A stretch of 5,128 nt of DNA from Rhodospirillaceae bacterium (GTDB lineage Bacteria; Pseudomonadota; Alphaproteobacteria; Thalassobaculales; Thalassobaculaceae): NCBI GenBank assembly GCA_002730675.1, contig PCAV01000040.1, forward strand, positions 4,621 through 9,748. Direction: 5' to 3'. Below are positions 1 to 5,128 of this stretch, piece after piece (position 1 is the stretch's first letter; each line of letters opens with the position of its first letter). Under the pieces are notes generated by a model that had not been told where the DNA came from, searched no databases, and saw only the letters and a program-made list of their open reading frames with translations. The position numbers were made by a program, and so were the translations under genes.

Positions 1-60
1 TCTAAGTATGGTTACGATGAGCAAGTTTTCTCTGCTGATGACGATAAGCATTGGGATTGA
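1..60 (+). CDS. C-terminal tail of an unidentified protein (partial, 5' end outside window)
   Basis: Reading from base 1, 19 sense codons lead to a TGA stop at 58-60. The encoded tail is hydrophilic and acidic and ends in DDDKHWD. Its codons show a strong purine-first bias (GGT, GAT, GAG, GTT, GCT, GAT, GAC, GAT), as expected of real coding sequence. Frame 2 is also open, to a stop near base 79, but it gives a less protein-like sequence rich in Met, Ser and Ile. The fragment is too short to assign a family and I do not recognise it. It lies 103 bp before the next plus-strand gene, so the two could be co-transcribed. Confidence 0.45.
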   Translation, partial: SKYGYDEQVFSADDDKHWD

Positions 61-163
61 GCGTGCAGGGGTGTCTTGATCTTATTTAAAATTGAAAAAT
101 TGATCGCATTGCTTCTAAGTCGTTGTCGATTTTCTTGACACTTTGGAAATTTGGAAAAGTTAA

Positions 164-598
164 ATGACCGAGTATTTACCGCCAACACTTGATTGGGTTA
201 GGGAACAGGTGGAACTTTATGAAGGAAGTGAGGGCAAACAAGGAACGACACTCAGAGATACCGGCCTTCCGTGTATTATTATAACGCATAGAGGCGGAAA
301 AACCGGAGCCATAAGAAAAATACCGGTAATGAAAGTAAAGGTCGGAGAGGGGTATGTTTTGATCGGATCATATGGTGGTCGACCCAAAAACCCAGTCTGG
401 GTTTATAATTTGCGCTCACATCCCGACGTAGAGATTCGTGATCATGACGAAGTCATTAAGATGCGTGTTAGAGAAGTTGAAAGTGACGCTGAGCGTGAAC
501 GTCTTTGGAAGGCAAGTGTAGATGCGTACCCACCGTATGAGGAATATCAGAGTAAAACCTCAAGGAAGATCCCTGTTTTTATTGCCGAGCCATATTGA
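164..598 (+). CDS. nitroreductase family deazaflavin (F420)-dependent oxidoreductase, Ddn/DUF385 type
   Basis: This complete 144-residue protein has the length and motif order of the Ddn-like (DUF385) split beta-barrel family. Many members bind the deazaflavin cofactor F420 and reduce nitro compounds, quinones or other electrophiles in the cytoplasm. Visible marks are an N-terminal helix starting DWVREQVELYE (10-20), the basic phosphate-binding stretch RGGKTGAIRKIPVM (43-56), the GSYGGRPKNPVWVYNL segment (68-83) that forms part of the cofactor pocket in the family, and the C-terminal YPPYEEYQSKTSRKIPVF (122-139). No signal peptide or membrane segment is seen. The ATG at 164 has a weak GGAA ribosome site 7 bases upstream and sits where the family's N-terminus is expected. 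The gene converges on the CoA-transferase gene with a 54-bp gap. F420 binding is a family inference: no F420 biosynthesis gene lies in the window, and some relatives may use other cofactors or act on unknown substrates. Confidence 0.88.
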   Translation: MTEYLPPTLDWVREQVELYEGSEGKQGTTLRDTGLPCIIITHRGGKTGAIRKIPVMKVKVGEGYVLIGSYGGRPKNPVWVYNLRSHPDVEIRDHDEVIKMRVREVESDAERERLWKASVDAYPPYEEYQSKTSRKIPVFIAEPY

Positions 599-607
599 TA
601 CTTGTCA

Positions 608-661
608 GGCAGGACTACCTTAATGTTTTTGCAACTCCAATTAAGGTGCCGCTTATTTTTT
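608..661 (+). terminator. putative rho-independent terminator of the nitroreductase-family gene
   Basis: A perfect 8-bp inverted repeat, ACCTTAAT (617-624) and ATTAAGGT (640-647), encloses a 15-base loop. GGC at 608-610 could pair with GCC at 648-650 beyond a left-side bulge. A run of six T follows at 656-661 on the plus strand, just inside the 3' end of the convergent CoA-transferase gene. The stem is AT-rich and the T-run is 8 bases past it, so this is a modest terminator. In the minus direction the hairpin has no following T-run, so evidence that it also ends the CoA-transferase transcript is weaker. Confidence 0.42.
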
Positions 662-1873
662 GATAGTTGTGTTGTTTGCAAGCACGTTTTTGGAATATAG
701 CTCATCAATATCGTCTTGCTTATAGCCAACTGCTAAAAGAATTTCCTCATTGTGTTCACCGACTGTTGGCGGTTGTCTTTTAAGGGACGGCCTATTACGA
801 GCTTTCCCAAACTCCAGTGGCAAGTTTGGCAATCCAACAGTTTGCCCTGCTTCTTCACCAAAACGAGATACAAAAACATCAAGAAGTCCACCTGTTGCCA
901 GTAGATGTGGATCATCAAATAAGTCTCCTGGCTGTCCCACTCGAGCCCATGATATTTTGCAAGTTTCGGCTTTAAATTCTATTTCTTTGCGATTGTGTCT
1001 TTGTAAATTTTTGCGTACGGCAGGAAGCAGCCACTCTCTCTCTTCTACTCTTTTTGGGTTTGTTGATAAACGAGGATCATTACGTAGATCTGTTAGATCG
1101 AACTCTGTTACAAATCTCTCCCATTGTTGATCGGAAGTAACGCCAATAAATAGTTCTTCATCGTCTTTTGTTTGAAAAACATCATAAATTGCCCAAGCTC
1201 GTCCTCGTGCTGGCATTGGACGAGCATCAGAACCAGTCGCCGCCATGCCGGCCATGTGGGTCCCCATTAGGAAAACAGCGCTCTCAAAGAGCGAGCTTGA
1301 CACTCTTTGACCCTTGCCACTGTTTTCTCTCTCTTGGATAGCGGCCTGAATGCCGATCACTCCAAACATCGCACCCATAATATCGATCACAGAAGCACCA
1401 GCTCTCAATGGTTGACCTGGTGGTCCTGTCATCCAAGCCAATCCAGATTGAAATTGCACCACTTCGTCTAAGGCGGGTCTATTTTCATATGGGCCAGCTA
1501 AATAGCCTTTTAATGCAAGATAGATTAACCTCGGATTAATATGCGATAACTCCTCAAATCCACAGCCAAGTCTTTCCATTGTTCCGGGCGCGAAGTTTTC
1601 AAGAATGACGTCTGTATCTGCGACCAATTTGTGTACGACTTTACGTCCCTCCGGGGATTTTAAGTCAACCGCCAATCCGCGCTTATTTCTATTTAATCCA
1701 GAAAAAAAACCAGCGCCAAAGCCTCCTAAACGGCGGGTTTTATCGCCATTGGGAGCTGGTTCAACCTTGATAACATCTGCTCCTAATTCTGCTAAGATTA
1801 AGCCTGCGGTTGGACCCATAACGGTTTGAGTGAATTCCAGAACCTTTATGCCATTTAGGTGCTTTAGTGTCAT
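653..1873 (-). CDS. CaiB/BaiF family (family III) CoA-transferase
   Basis: This complete 406-residue protein has the usual length of family III CoA-transferases (formyl-CoA transferase, CaiB, SUGCT). These enzymes move CoA from a donor such as succinyl-CoA to a free carboxylate through an aspartyl-CoA thioester and work as interlocked dimers in the cytoplasm. Visible marks are the N-terminal Rossmann segment LNGIKVLEFTQTVMGPTAG (6-24), AELGADVIKVEP (28-39), the LNRNKRGLAVDLKSPEG block (60-76), ENFAPGTMERLG (92-103) and ASVIDIMGAMFG (160-171), whose D164 matches the catalytic aspartate (Asp169 in formyl-CoA transferase). GKGQRVSSSLFES (186-198) and the C-terminal PPTVGEHNEEILL (368-380) are also typical. 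The ATG overlaps the stop codon of the upstream lyase gene in a TAATG junction, and no good ribosome site precedes it, so translation probably depends on coupling to the lyase. The acid substrate cannot be read from sequence; the lyase partner suggests a branched hydroxy- or dicarboxylic acid. Confidence 0.93.
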   Translation of the reverse strand: MTLKHLNGIKVLEFTQTVMGPTAGLILAELGADVIKVEPAPNGDKTRRLGGFGAGFFSGLNRNKRGLAVDLKSPEGRKVVHKLVADTDVILENFAPGTMERLGCGFEELSHINPRLIYLALKGYLAGPYENRPALDEVVQFQSGLAWMTGPPGQPLRAGASVIDIMGAMFGVIGIQAAIQERENSGKGQRVSSSLFESAVFLMGTHMAGMAATGSDARPMPARGRAWAIYDVFQTKDDEELFIGVTSDQQWERFVTEFDLTDLRNDPRLSTNPKRVEEREWLLPAVRKNLQRHNRKEIEFKAETCKISWARVGQPGDLFDDPHLLATGGLLDVFVSRFGEEAGQTVGLPNLPLEFGKARNRPSLKRQPPTVGEHNEEILLAVGYKQDDIDELYSKNVLANNTTIKK

Positions 1874-2835
1874 TATTGAAGGCGTTCGCGCCGAAAGGCA
1901 TCGAGGCTCCCTGCATGGATAAGTTCTCCAGGTAATTGATGACCAACAATATCTTCGGCCAATCTGCCGACGTCAATTAATTGGTCTAAATCCACGCCGG
2001 TTGCAATTCCTAATTCTTCGCACAGTAATACGAGCTCTTCTGTACAAATGTTTCCAGCAGCTTTTGGTTGGCCGGCAAATGGACAGCCGCCAAGACCACC
2101 AACCGTCGAGTCAAACTGTCTTATGCCCATCTTCAAAGCGGAGTAAGCATTTGCTATAGCAAGCCCTCTCGTGTCGTGAAGATGAAGAGAAATATTCATA
2201 TCAGGCCAAACATTTCTTACTTCACCAACAACTCTTTCTATCCGGTGCGGCGCCGCCCAACCCATGGTATCAGCTAACGAAAAAAGTGTTATTTCAGCAC
2301 CCGTTTGGGCTGCAATTTGCATGCCGTCTTCGAGTGTTTTAATAACTGTCTCGGGGCTTATGTCACCTTGGTAGTTACATCCGAATGCGGCCATCACACC
2401 AATTCGATTAACAGGAATGCCAAGTTCAAGATGAGAGATGACATGCCTTTCCATTGCCGCCATGTTTTCGGCGTGACTTCGGTTCAGGTTCTTTTTGGTG
2501 AAACCTTCAGATGCCGTGAGAGAAATCGAGCCAGAGATTGTAAGTTTGTCCTTAAATGCCAATGCCCGATCAAGCCCATTCCCATTAAAATAAAGGCCGG
2601 TGTACTCCACACCTTCATGTGCATTGAAGCTTTCTACAACCTTTTCAGCGTCTGCCCAACCAGGGACCAACCTAGGGTTTACGAAAGAACATGCCTGTAT
2701 ATGTTTGAGACCTGTTTTGGAAAGTGCGTCTATTAATTTGACCTTGTCCACTGTTGAAATTGGACCGGGTTCTATTTGAAACCCCTCTCGTGGGCCTTCT
2801 TCGTGAATTTCTACCGTGCTGGGAAAATCAGACAT
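1873..2835 (-). CDS. hydroxymethylglutaryl-CoA lyase-like enzyme (DRE-TIM metallolyase family)
   Basis: This 320-residue TIM-barrel protein belongs to the HMG-CoA lyase/DRE-TIM family, which cleaves 3-hydroxy-3-methylglutaryl-CoA to acetoacetate and acetyl-CoA using a divalent metal. Visible marks are EEGPREGFQ (12-20), SFVNPRLVPGWAD (50-62), MAAFGCNYQGDISP (148-161), LADTMGW (187-193, probable metal ligand D189), LHLHDTRG (217-224, ligands H218 and H220), GGLGGCPFAGQPKAAGN (246-262, catalytic loop C251 and N262) and a C-terminal DIVGHQLPG. Compared with the human enzyme, the aspartate of GPRDG is glutamate (E17) and the glutamate before the TSFV motif is glutamine (Q47). The loop after C251 and the strand before D189 each look about two residues longer. 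These traits recall a distinct subgroup of annotated HMG-CoA lyases, so the exact substrate is uncertain. The ATG at 2835 is preferred over an in-frame TTG at 2862 because AAAGGA lies 8 bases before it and homology starts just after it. Confidence 0.88.
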   Translation of the reverse strand: MSDFPSTVEIHEEGPREGFQIEPGPISTVDKVKLIDALSKTGLKHIQACSFVNPRLVPGWADAEKVVESFNAHEGVEYTGLYFNGNGLDRALAFKDKLTISGSISLTASEGFTKKNLNRSHAENMAAMERHVISHLELGIPVNRIGVMAAFGCNYQGDISPETVIKTLEDGMQIAAQTGAEITLFSLADTMGWAAPHRIERVVGEVRNVWPDMNISLHLHDTRGLAIANAYSALKMGIRQFDSTVGGLGGCPFAGQPKAAGNICTEELVLLCEELGIATGVDLDQLIDVGRLAEDIVGHQLPGELIHAGSLDAFRRERLQ

Positions 2836-2843
2836 CTTTCCGA

Positions 2844-2849
2844 TCCTTT
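2844..2849 (-). promoter_or_regulatory. Shine-Dalgarno site of the lyase gene (decides its start)
   Basis: On the minus strand AAAGGA precedes the ATG at 2835-2833 with an 8-base spacer, a good ribosome-binding arrangement. The in-frame TTG nine codons upstream (2862-2860) would place this site inside the gene and adds residues with no family counterpart, so the shorter form is chosen. Confidence 0.7.
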
Positions 2850-3093
2850 TTTTAATAACCAAACGTGTTAGGCGATGTTAGTAGCCCAGTTATATCAACG
2901 TCGATTATGAATTTCTCTCAAGTGGTTGTCCAGCTTTGACATTAAGATAGAGCGCATTGTCATGAAGAAATTAAGATATTTGGTAAGGAGGTTTGCGAGC
3001 TAACTGTAATAGATGTTTAATCTACATATTGAGTTTCATCAATTTGGTTAAAATGAGTCATCAACTTTATAAATTTTTAAATATTGCCTCTTG

Positions 3094-4797
3094 TTAGGAG
3101 CTTTTGACGAGACGACCAGGTAAATTTAATGTTGATTGTCCCATGTGCCTAACAATCTTACCAGATAAGATAGTTGCATCGTATCCATCGATTGTCTGTA
3201 CCATTCTACGGCCGCCAGCAGGTAAGTCATAACGAACTTCAGGATAGTTAATGCGCAACTGTTCATAATTTATGATATTAATATCGGCTTTTTTTCCAAC
3301 CTTAAGGAGACCTCTATCGGTTAGGCCCAGCGCATTGGCATTATCAGACGTCAACCGTTTTATTGCCCATGGCACACTAAATTTTCGGCCTCGCGTTCGA
3401 TCTCGCGTCCAATGAGTAAGCATATATGTTATGGCGCTTGCATCACTTAATATCCCAACGTGAGCTCCTCCGTCTCCCAAACCTATAATGGTGCCAGGGT
3501 TTTCGAGCATATCGGAAACACTGTCAAGATTACCGTATGAGTAGTTGGATAACGGGCGATAGAGGATGCCTTTGCCCTCATCCTTCAAAAGGAAATCATA
3601 CGCTAGTTCCTCTGGAGAAACACCCTTGGCAGATGCCTGTGATGCAATGGAATATTCAGGTGGCGGTTCGTAATCAGGTGGGTCATTTAACGGGAAAATA
3701 CTGGCCCAATTTAATATTCGCGATCGCATTACATGTTCCTCTTGAGGCTCAGTAAGCATTCTCTTGCGAAACGATGGACATTTCAAATGGCGCATTTTTT
3801 GATCTTGGGTCAGTTTTTCTATACTTTTCCATGCCTCACAGGCCATAAATGGATTAAGTGAAAGCTCGAAGCTTAGCATCACGCCTGTTGGCCGTGTAAG
3901 TACTTGCCCAAAGATATTTCTTCCATCTTTATGCGCCCGCGAAATATCTTTCATCGTTTCACGCCATAATTCCGGTCTATCATTTCGTTGTAAAATTGTT
4001 ATAGTCATTGGACGGCCTGATGCATCAACCATGTTGTTAAGTAACAACATCTCTTGTTGAGGATTGTCAAAATCTGAGATTACCTGCAGCCAACCTTTCC
4101 CGGTTTTACCTACGGCGCGACTTATTTCTATAAGCTCTTCTTCCGGTGCGCCTAGTGTTGGCGTGTACTCGCCTGCAACAGTTCTGTGGTTAATCGTTCG
4201 GCTGGTTGAAAAGCCAAAAGCTCCTGATTGGATTGCATTTGCGGCCAGATGAGCCATATCCTCTCGATCTTTTGAAGTTGCCGCATCACGATTAACCCCT
4301 CGATCCCCCATGACATAGACACGTAAAGCAGCATGTGGCACCTGCGTTAAAATATCTAAATCATAATTTTTTGCGTTTATGGTGTCTAAATATTCATCAA
4401 AAGTTTCCCATGTCCATGGAAGCCCCTCTGTTAAGACAGGTTCTGGAATGTCTTCAACGCCTTCCATAAGCTCGACGAGTTGGTTTCGCTGGTTAGGTTT
4501 ACATGGTGCAAATCCGACACCACAATTTCCGATCATAGCAGTCGTTACTCCGTTCCAAGACGAAGGATCAATTCTATTGGCCCAGGTGACTTGGGCGTCA
4601 TAATGGGTATGTATATCTATAAAGCCAGGAGTAACAAGACGGTCTAAAGCATCTATTTCTTCTTTGCCTTGAGAAATGAAGCCGCCAATTTGGGTGATTA
4701 AACCATCAGTTACCGCTAGGTCTGACACGAAGGTTTTACCGCCAGATCCGTCAACAATCTGTCCATTTCTAATCACAATATCAGGCTTTGGATCCAT
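3094..4797 (-). CDS. N-acyl-D-amino-acid deacylase family amidohydrolase (D-aminoacylase-like)
   Basis: This complete 567-residue cytoplasmic protein of the amidohydrolase superfamily resembles D-aminoacylase/N-acyl-D-amino-acid deacylases, which hydrolyse N-acyl groups or related amide bonds. A short beta-sandwich start (PDIVIRNGQIVDGSGG, 5-20) leads into VTPGFIDIHTHYDAQ (55-69) with metal ligands H63 and H65. C92 in IGNCGVGFAP (89-98) matches the metal-bridging cysteine of D-aminoacylase, and D442 in GLGDGGAHVG (439-448) matches its catalytic aspartate. The C-terminal part has the usual RLTSDNANALGL (481-492), GLLKVGKKADINI (496-508) and DLPAGGRRMVQTIDGY (524-539). The two barrel histidines of D-aminoacylase (in HMRDE and ISHHK) appear replaced, by LQVISDF (237-243) and ITILQ (266-270). 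A long insertion (about 305-385) carries acidic and proline-rich stretches. No signal peptide is seen. The ATG is preceded by a weak GGAA site. The same-strand neighbours are the broken deacylase gene 74 bp upstream and the lyase gene 258 bp downstream. The substrate is not predictable from sequence. Confidence 0.9.
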   Translation of the reverse strand: MDPKPDIVIRNGQIVDGSGGKTFVSDLAVTDGLITQIGGFISQGKEEIDALDRLVTPGFIDIHTHYDAQVTWANRIDPSSWNGVTTAMIGNCGVGFAPCKPNQRNQLVELMEGVEDIPEPVLTEGLPWTWETFDEYLDTINAKNYDLDILTQVPHAALRVYVMGDRGVNRDAATSKDREDMAHLAANAIQSGAFGFSTSRTINHRTVAGEYTPTLGAPEEELIEISRAVGKTGKGWLQVISDFDNPQQEMLLLNNMVDASGRPMTITILQRNDRPELWRETMKDISRAHKDGRNIFGQVLTRPTGVMLSFELSLNPFMACEAWKSIEKLTQDQKMRHLKCPSFRKRMLTEPQEEHVMRSRILNWASIFPLNDPPDYEPPPEYSIASQASAKGVSPEELAYDFLLKDEGKGILYRPLSNYSYGNLDSVSDMLENPGTIIGLGDGGAHVGILSDASAITYMLTHWTRDRTRGRKFSVPWAIKRLTSDNANALGLTDRGLLKVGKKADINIINYEQLRINYPEVRYDLPAGGRRMVQTIDGYDATILSGKIVRHMGQSTLNLPGRLVKSS

Positions 4798-4814
4798 GGC
4801 TATTCCAATTAAAA

Positions 4815-4843
4815 TTTATAGTTGAGGGTGAATTTACTTTAAA
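4815..4843 (-). promoter_or_regulatory. weak sigma-70-like promoter candidate before the amidohydrolase gene
   Basis: On the minus strand TTTAAA (4843-4838) and TATAAA (4820-4815) are separated by 17 bases, and the second box ends 17 bases before the ATG at 4797. The -10 box is five of six to consensus and the -35 box four of six. The surroundings are AT-rich, so a chance match is quite possible. The predicted leader would be only about ten bases. Confidence 0.25.
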
Positions 4844-4871
4844 ACAGGAACTGAAGCTTTTAAAGCGCCTT

Positions 4872-5128
4872 CTACTTTCTTTCTACAAAACAAGAGATTG
4901 GAGGACATTTAGCTAAGATACACTGGATTAATTCATTAAAGTTGCATCTAAAAATCATATTTGGGTGTGCAGTAGCAGCCCAGACCCCGTTATACTGTGA
5001 CAAAGTTGGGTCAAAATATGTTTTAAGCTTGATGTCCTAGAGGTGAAGCCCCACCAATTGCAAAACCATTACGGTTTTCAACGTGGGTTTTGCCATAGTT
5101 AGATTTGCGTTTAAAACGATAGAGGTTG
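4872..5128 (-). pseudogene. YbaK/EbsC-family aminoacyl-tRNA deacylase, C-terminal part, frameshifted and cut by window edge
   Basis: On the minus strand, the frame entering at 5127 encodes 34 residues, including NGFAIGGASPLGH, and stops at TAA 5025-5023. The +1 frame continues without a gap from 5027 as LKTYFDP, then VWAATAHPNMIF and FNELIQ, and stops at TAG 4874-4872. Joined together, these read as the C-terminal half of the YbaK/EbsC domain, whose members show GFAIGGV-P-GH followed by a segment of the type Y-VWAAAGTPN-VF. The family hydrolyses mischarged tRNAs, for example Cys-tRNA(Pro), in the cytoplasm. The break needs one extra base or two missing bases near 5025-5030. No slippery site is obvious, because the codon before the stop is GCT and does not re-pair after a +1 slip. 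The tail after FNELIQ is unusually cysteine-rich and may be further decayed. It is therefore either a pseudogene or a sequencing/assembly error. The N-terminal half lies outside the window. Confidence 0.72.

Noticed and set aside
76..105. Two direct copies of TTGATC (76-81 and 100-105) with AT-rich sequence between
   Set aside because: Six-base repeats are too short to be meaningful in AT-rich DNA, and no good -10 box follows at the right distance.
135..163. Perfect -35 hexamer TTGACA (135-140) upstream of the nitroreductase-family gene
   Set aside because: A 17-base spacer puts the -10 position at AGTTAA (158-163), directly against the ATG at 164. That is a poor match and would start transcription inside the gene.
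750..1130. 126-codon plus-strand open frame opposite the CoA-transferase gene
   Set aside because: It is antisense to a confidently identified gene, with a Ser/Arg/Cys-rich translation that shows no family motif.
2305..2736. 143-codon plus-strand open frame opposite the lyase gene
   Set aside because: It lies wholly inside the well-supported lyase gene on the other strand and its translation is Cys- and Phe-rich with no domain features; it is an antisense shadow.
2895..2963. Minus-strand 22-residue reading frame starting MTMRSILMSK
   Set aside because: It has no Shine-Dalgarno site and no family resemblance; this length is expected by chance.
2962..3003. Plus-strand 13-codon reading frame encoding a basic peptide starting MKKLRY
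   Set aside because: It has no ribosome site, no clear downstream partner on this strand and is short enough to arise by chance.
3010..3024. Small inverted repeat TAGAT / ATCTA downstream of the amidohydrolase gene
   Set aside because: The stem is 5 bp, AT-rich and without a T-run, and lies about 70 bp past the stop codon; it is not a credible terminator.

Overview
The window is moderately AT-rich bacterial chromosomal DNA (about 40-45% GC by eye). It carries four intact genes, a short gene tail at the left edge and a frameshifted gene remnant at the right edge. The gene content suggests a free-living heterotroph, plausibly a marine or soil proteobacterium: a family III CoA-transferase, an HMG-CoA-lyase-like enzyme, a D-aminoacylase-type amidohydrolase and a deazaflavin-type (F420) nitroreductase-family protein. 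No phylogenetic marker is present, so the taxonomic guess is weak. I see no RNA gene, CRISPR array, insertion sequence or origin.

Layout: positions 1-60 hold the last codons of an unidentified plus-strand gene. Next on the plus strand is a complete 144-residue Ddn/DUF385-type protein (164-598). A short convergent gap (599-652) contains an 8-bp inverted repeat followed by a T-run, a plausible terminator. Everything else is on the minus strand. Read in the direction of transcription (right to left), it is: a broken YbaK/EbsC-type aminoacyl-tRNA deacylase running off the right edge (4872-5128), an N-acyl-D-amino-acid deacylase-family amidohydrolase (3094-4797), a 258-bp gap, an HMG-CoA-lyase-like enzyme (1873-2835), and a CaiB/BaiF CoA-transferase (653-1873) whose start codon overlaps the lyase stop codon in a TAATG junction.

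How the genes may work together: the lyase and CoA-transferase are almost certainly co-translated. By family knowledge, the transferase would load a free carboxylic acid with CoA, and the lyase would cleave a 3-hydroxy-acyl-CoA by a retro-aldol (retro-Claisen) step. One concrete possibility is assimilation of 3-hydroxy-3-methylglutarate or a related branched dicarboxylate. However, the lyase has substitutions at two active-site positions of classical HMG-CoA lyase, so its true substrate is open. The amidohydrolase has kept the HxH, Cys and Asp motifs of D-aminoacylases but lost two metal-binding histidines, so its substrate is also open.

The points most worth a second look are the frameshift in the YbaK-like gene, the altered active sites of the lyase and amidohydrolase, and the overlapping lyase/CoA-transferase pair. 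I did not find evidence of a wholly new system.
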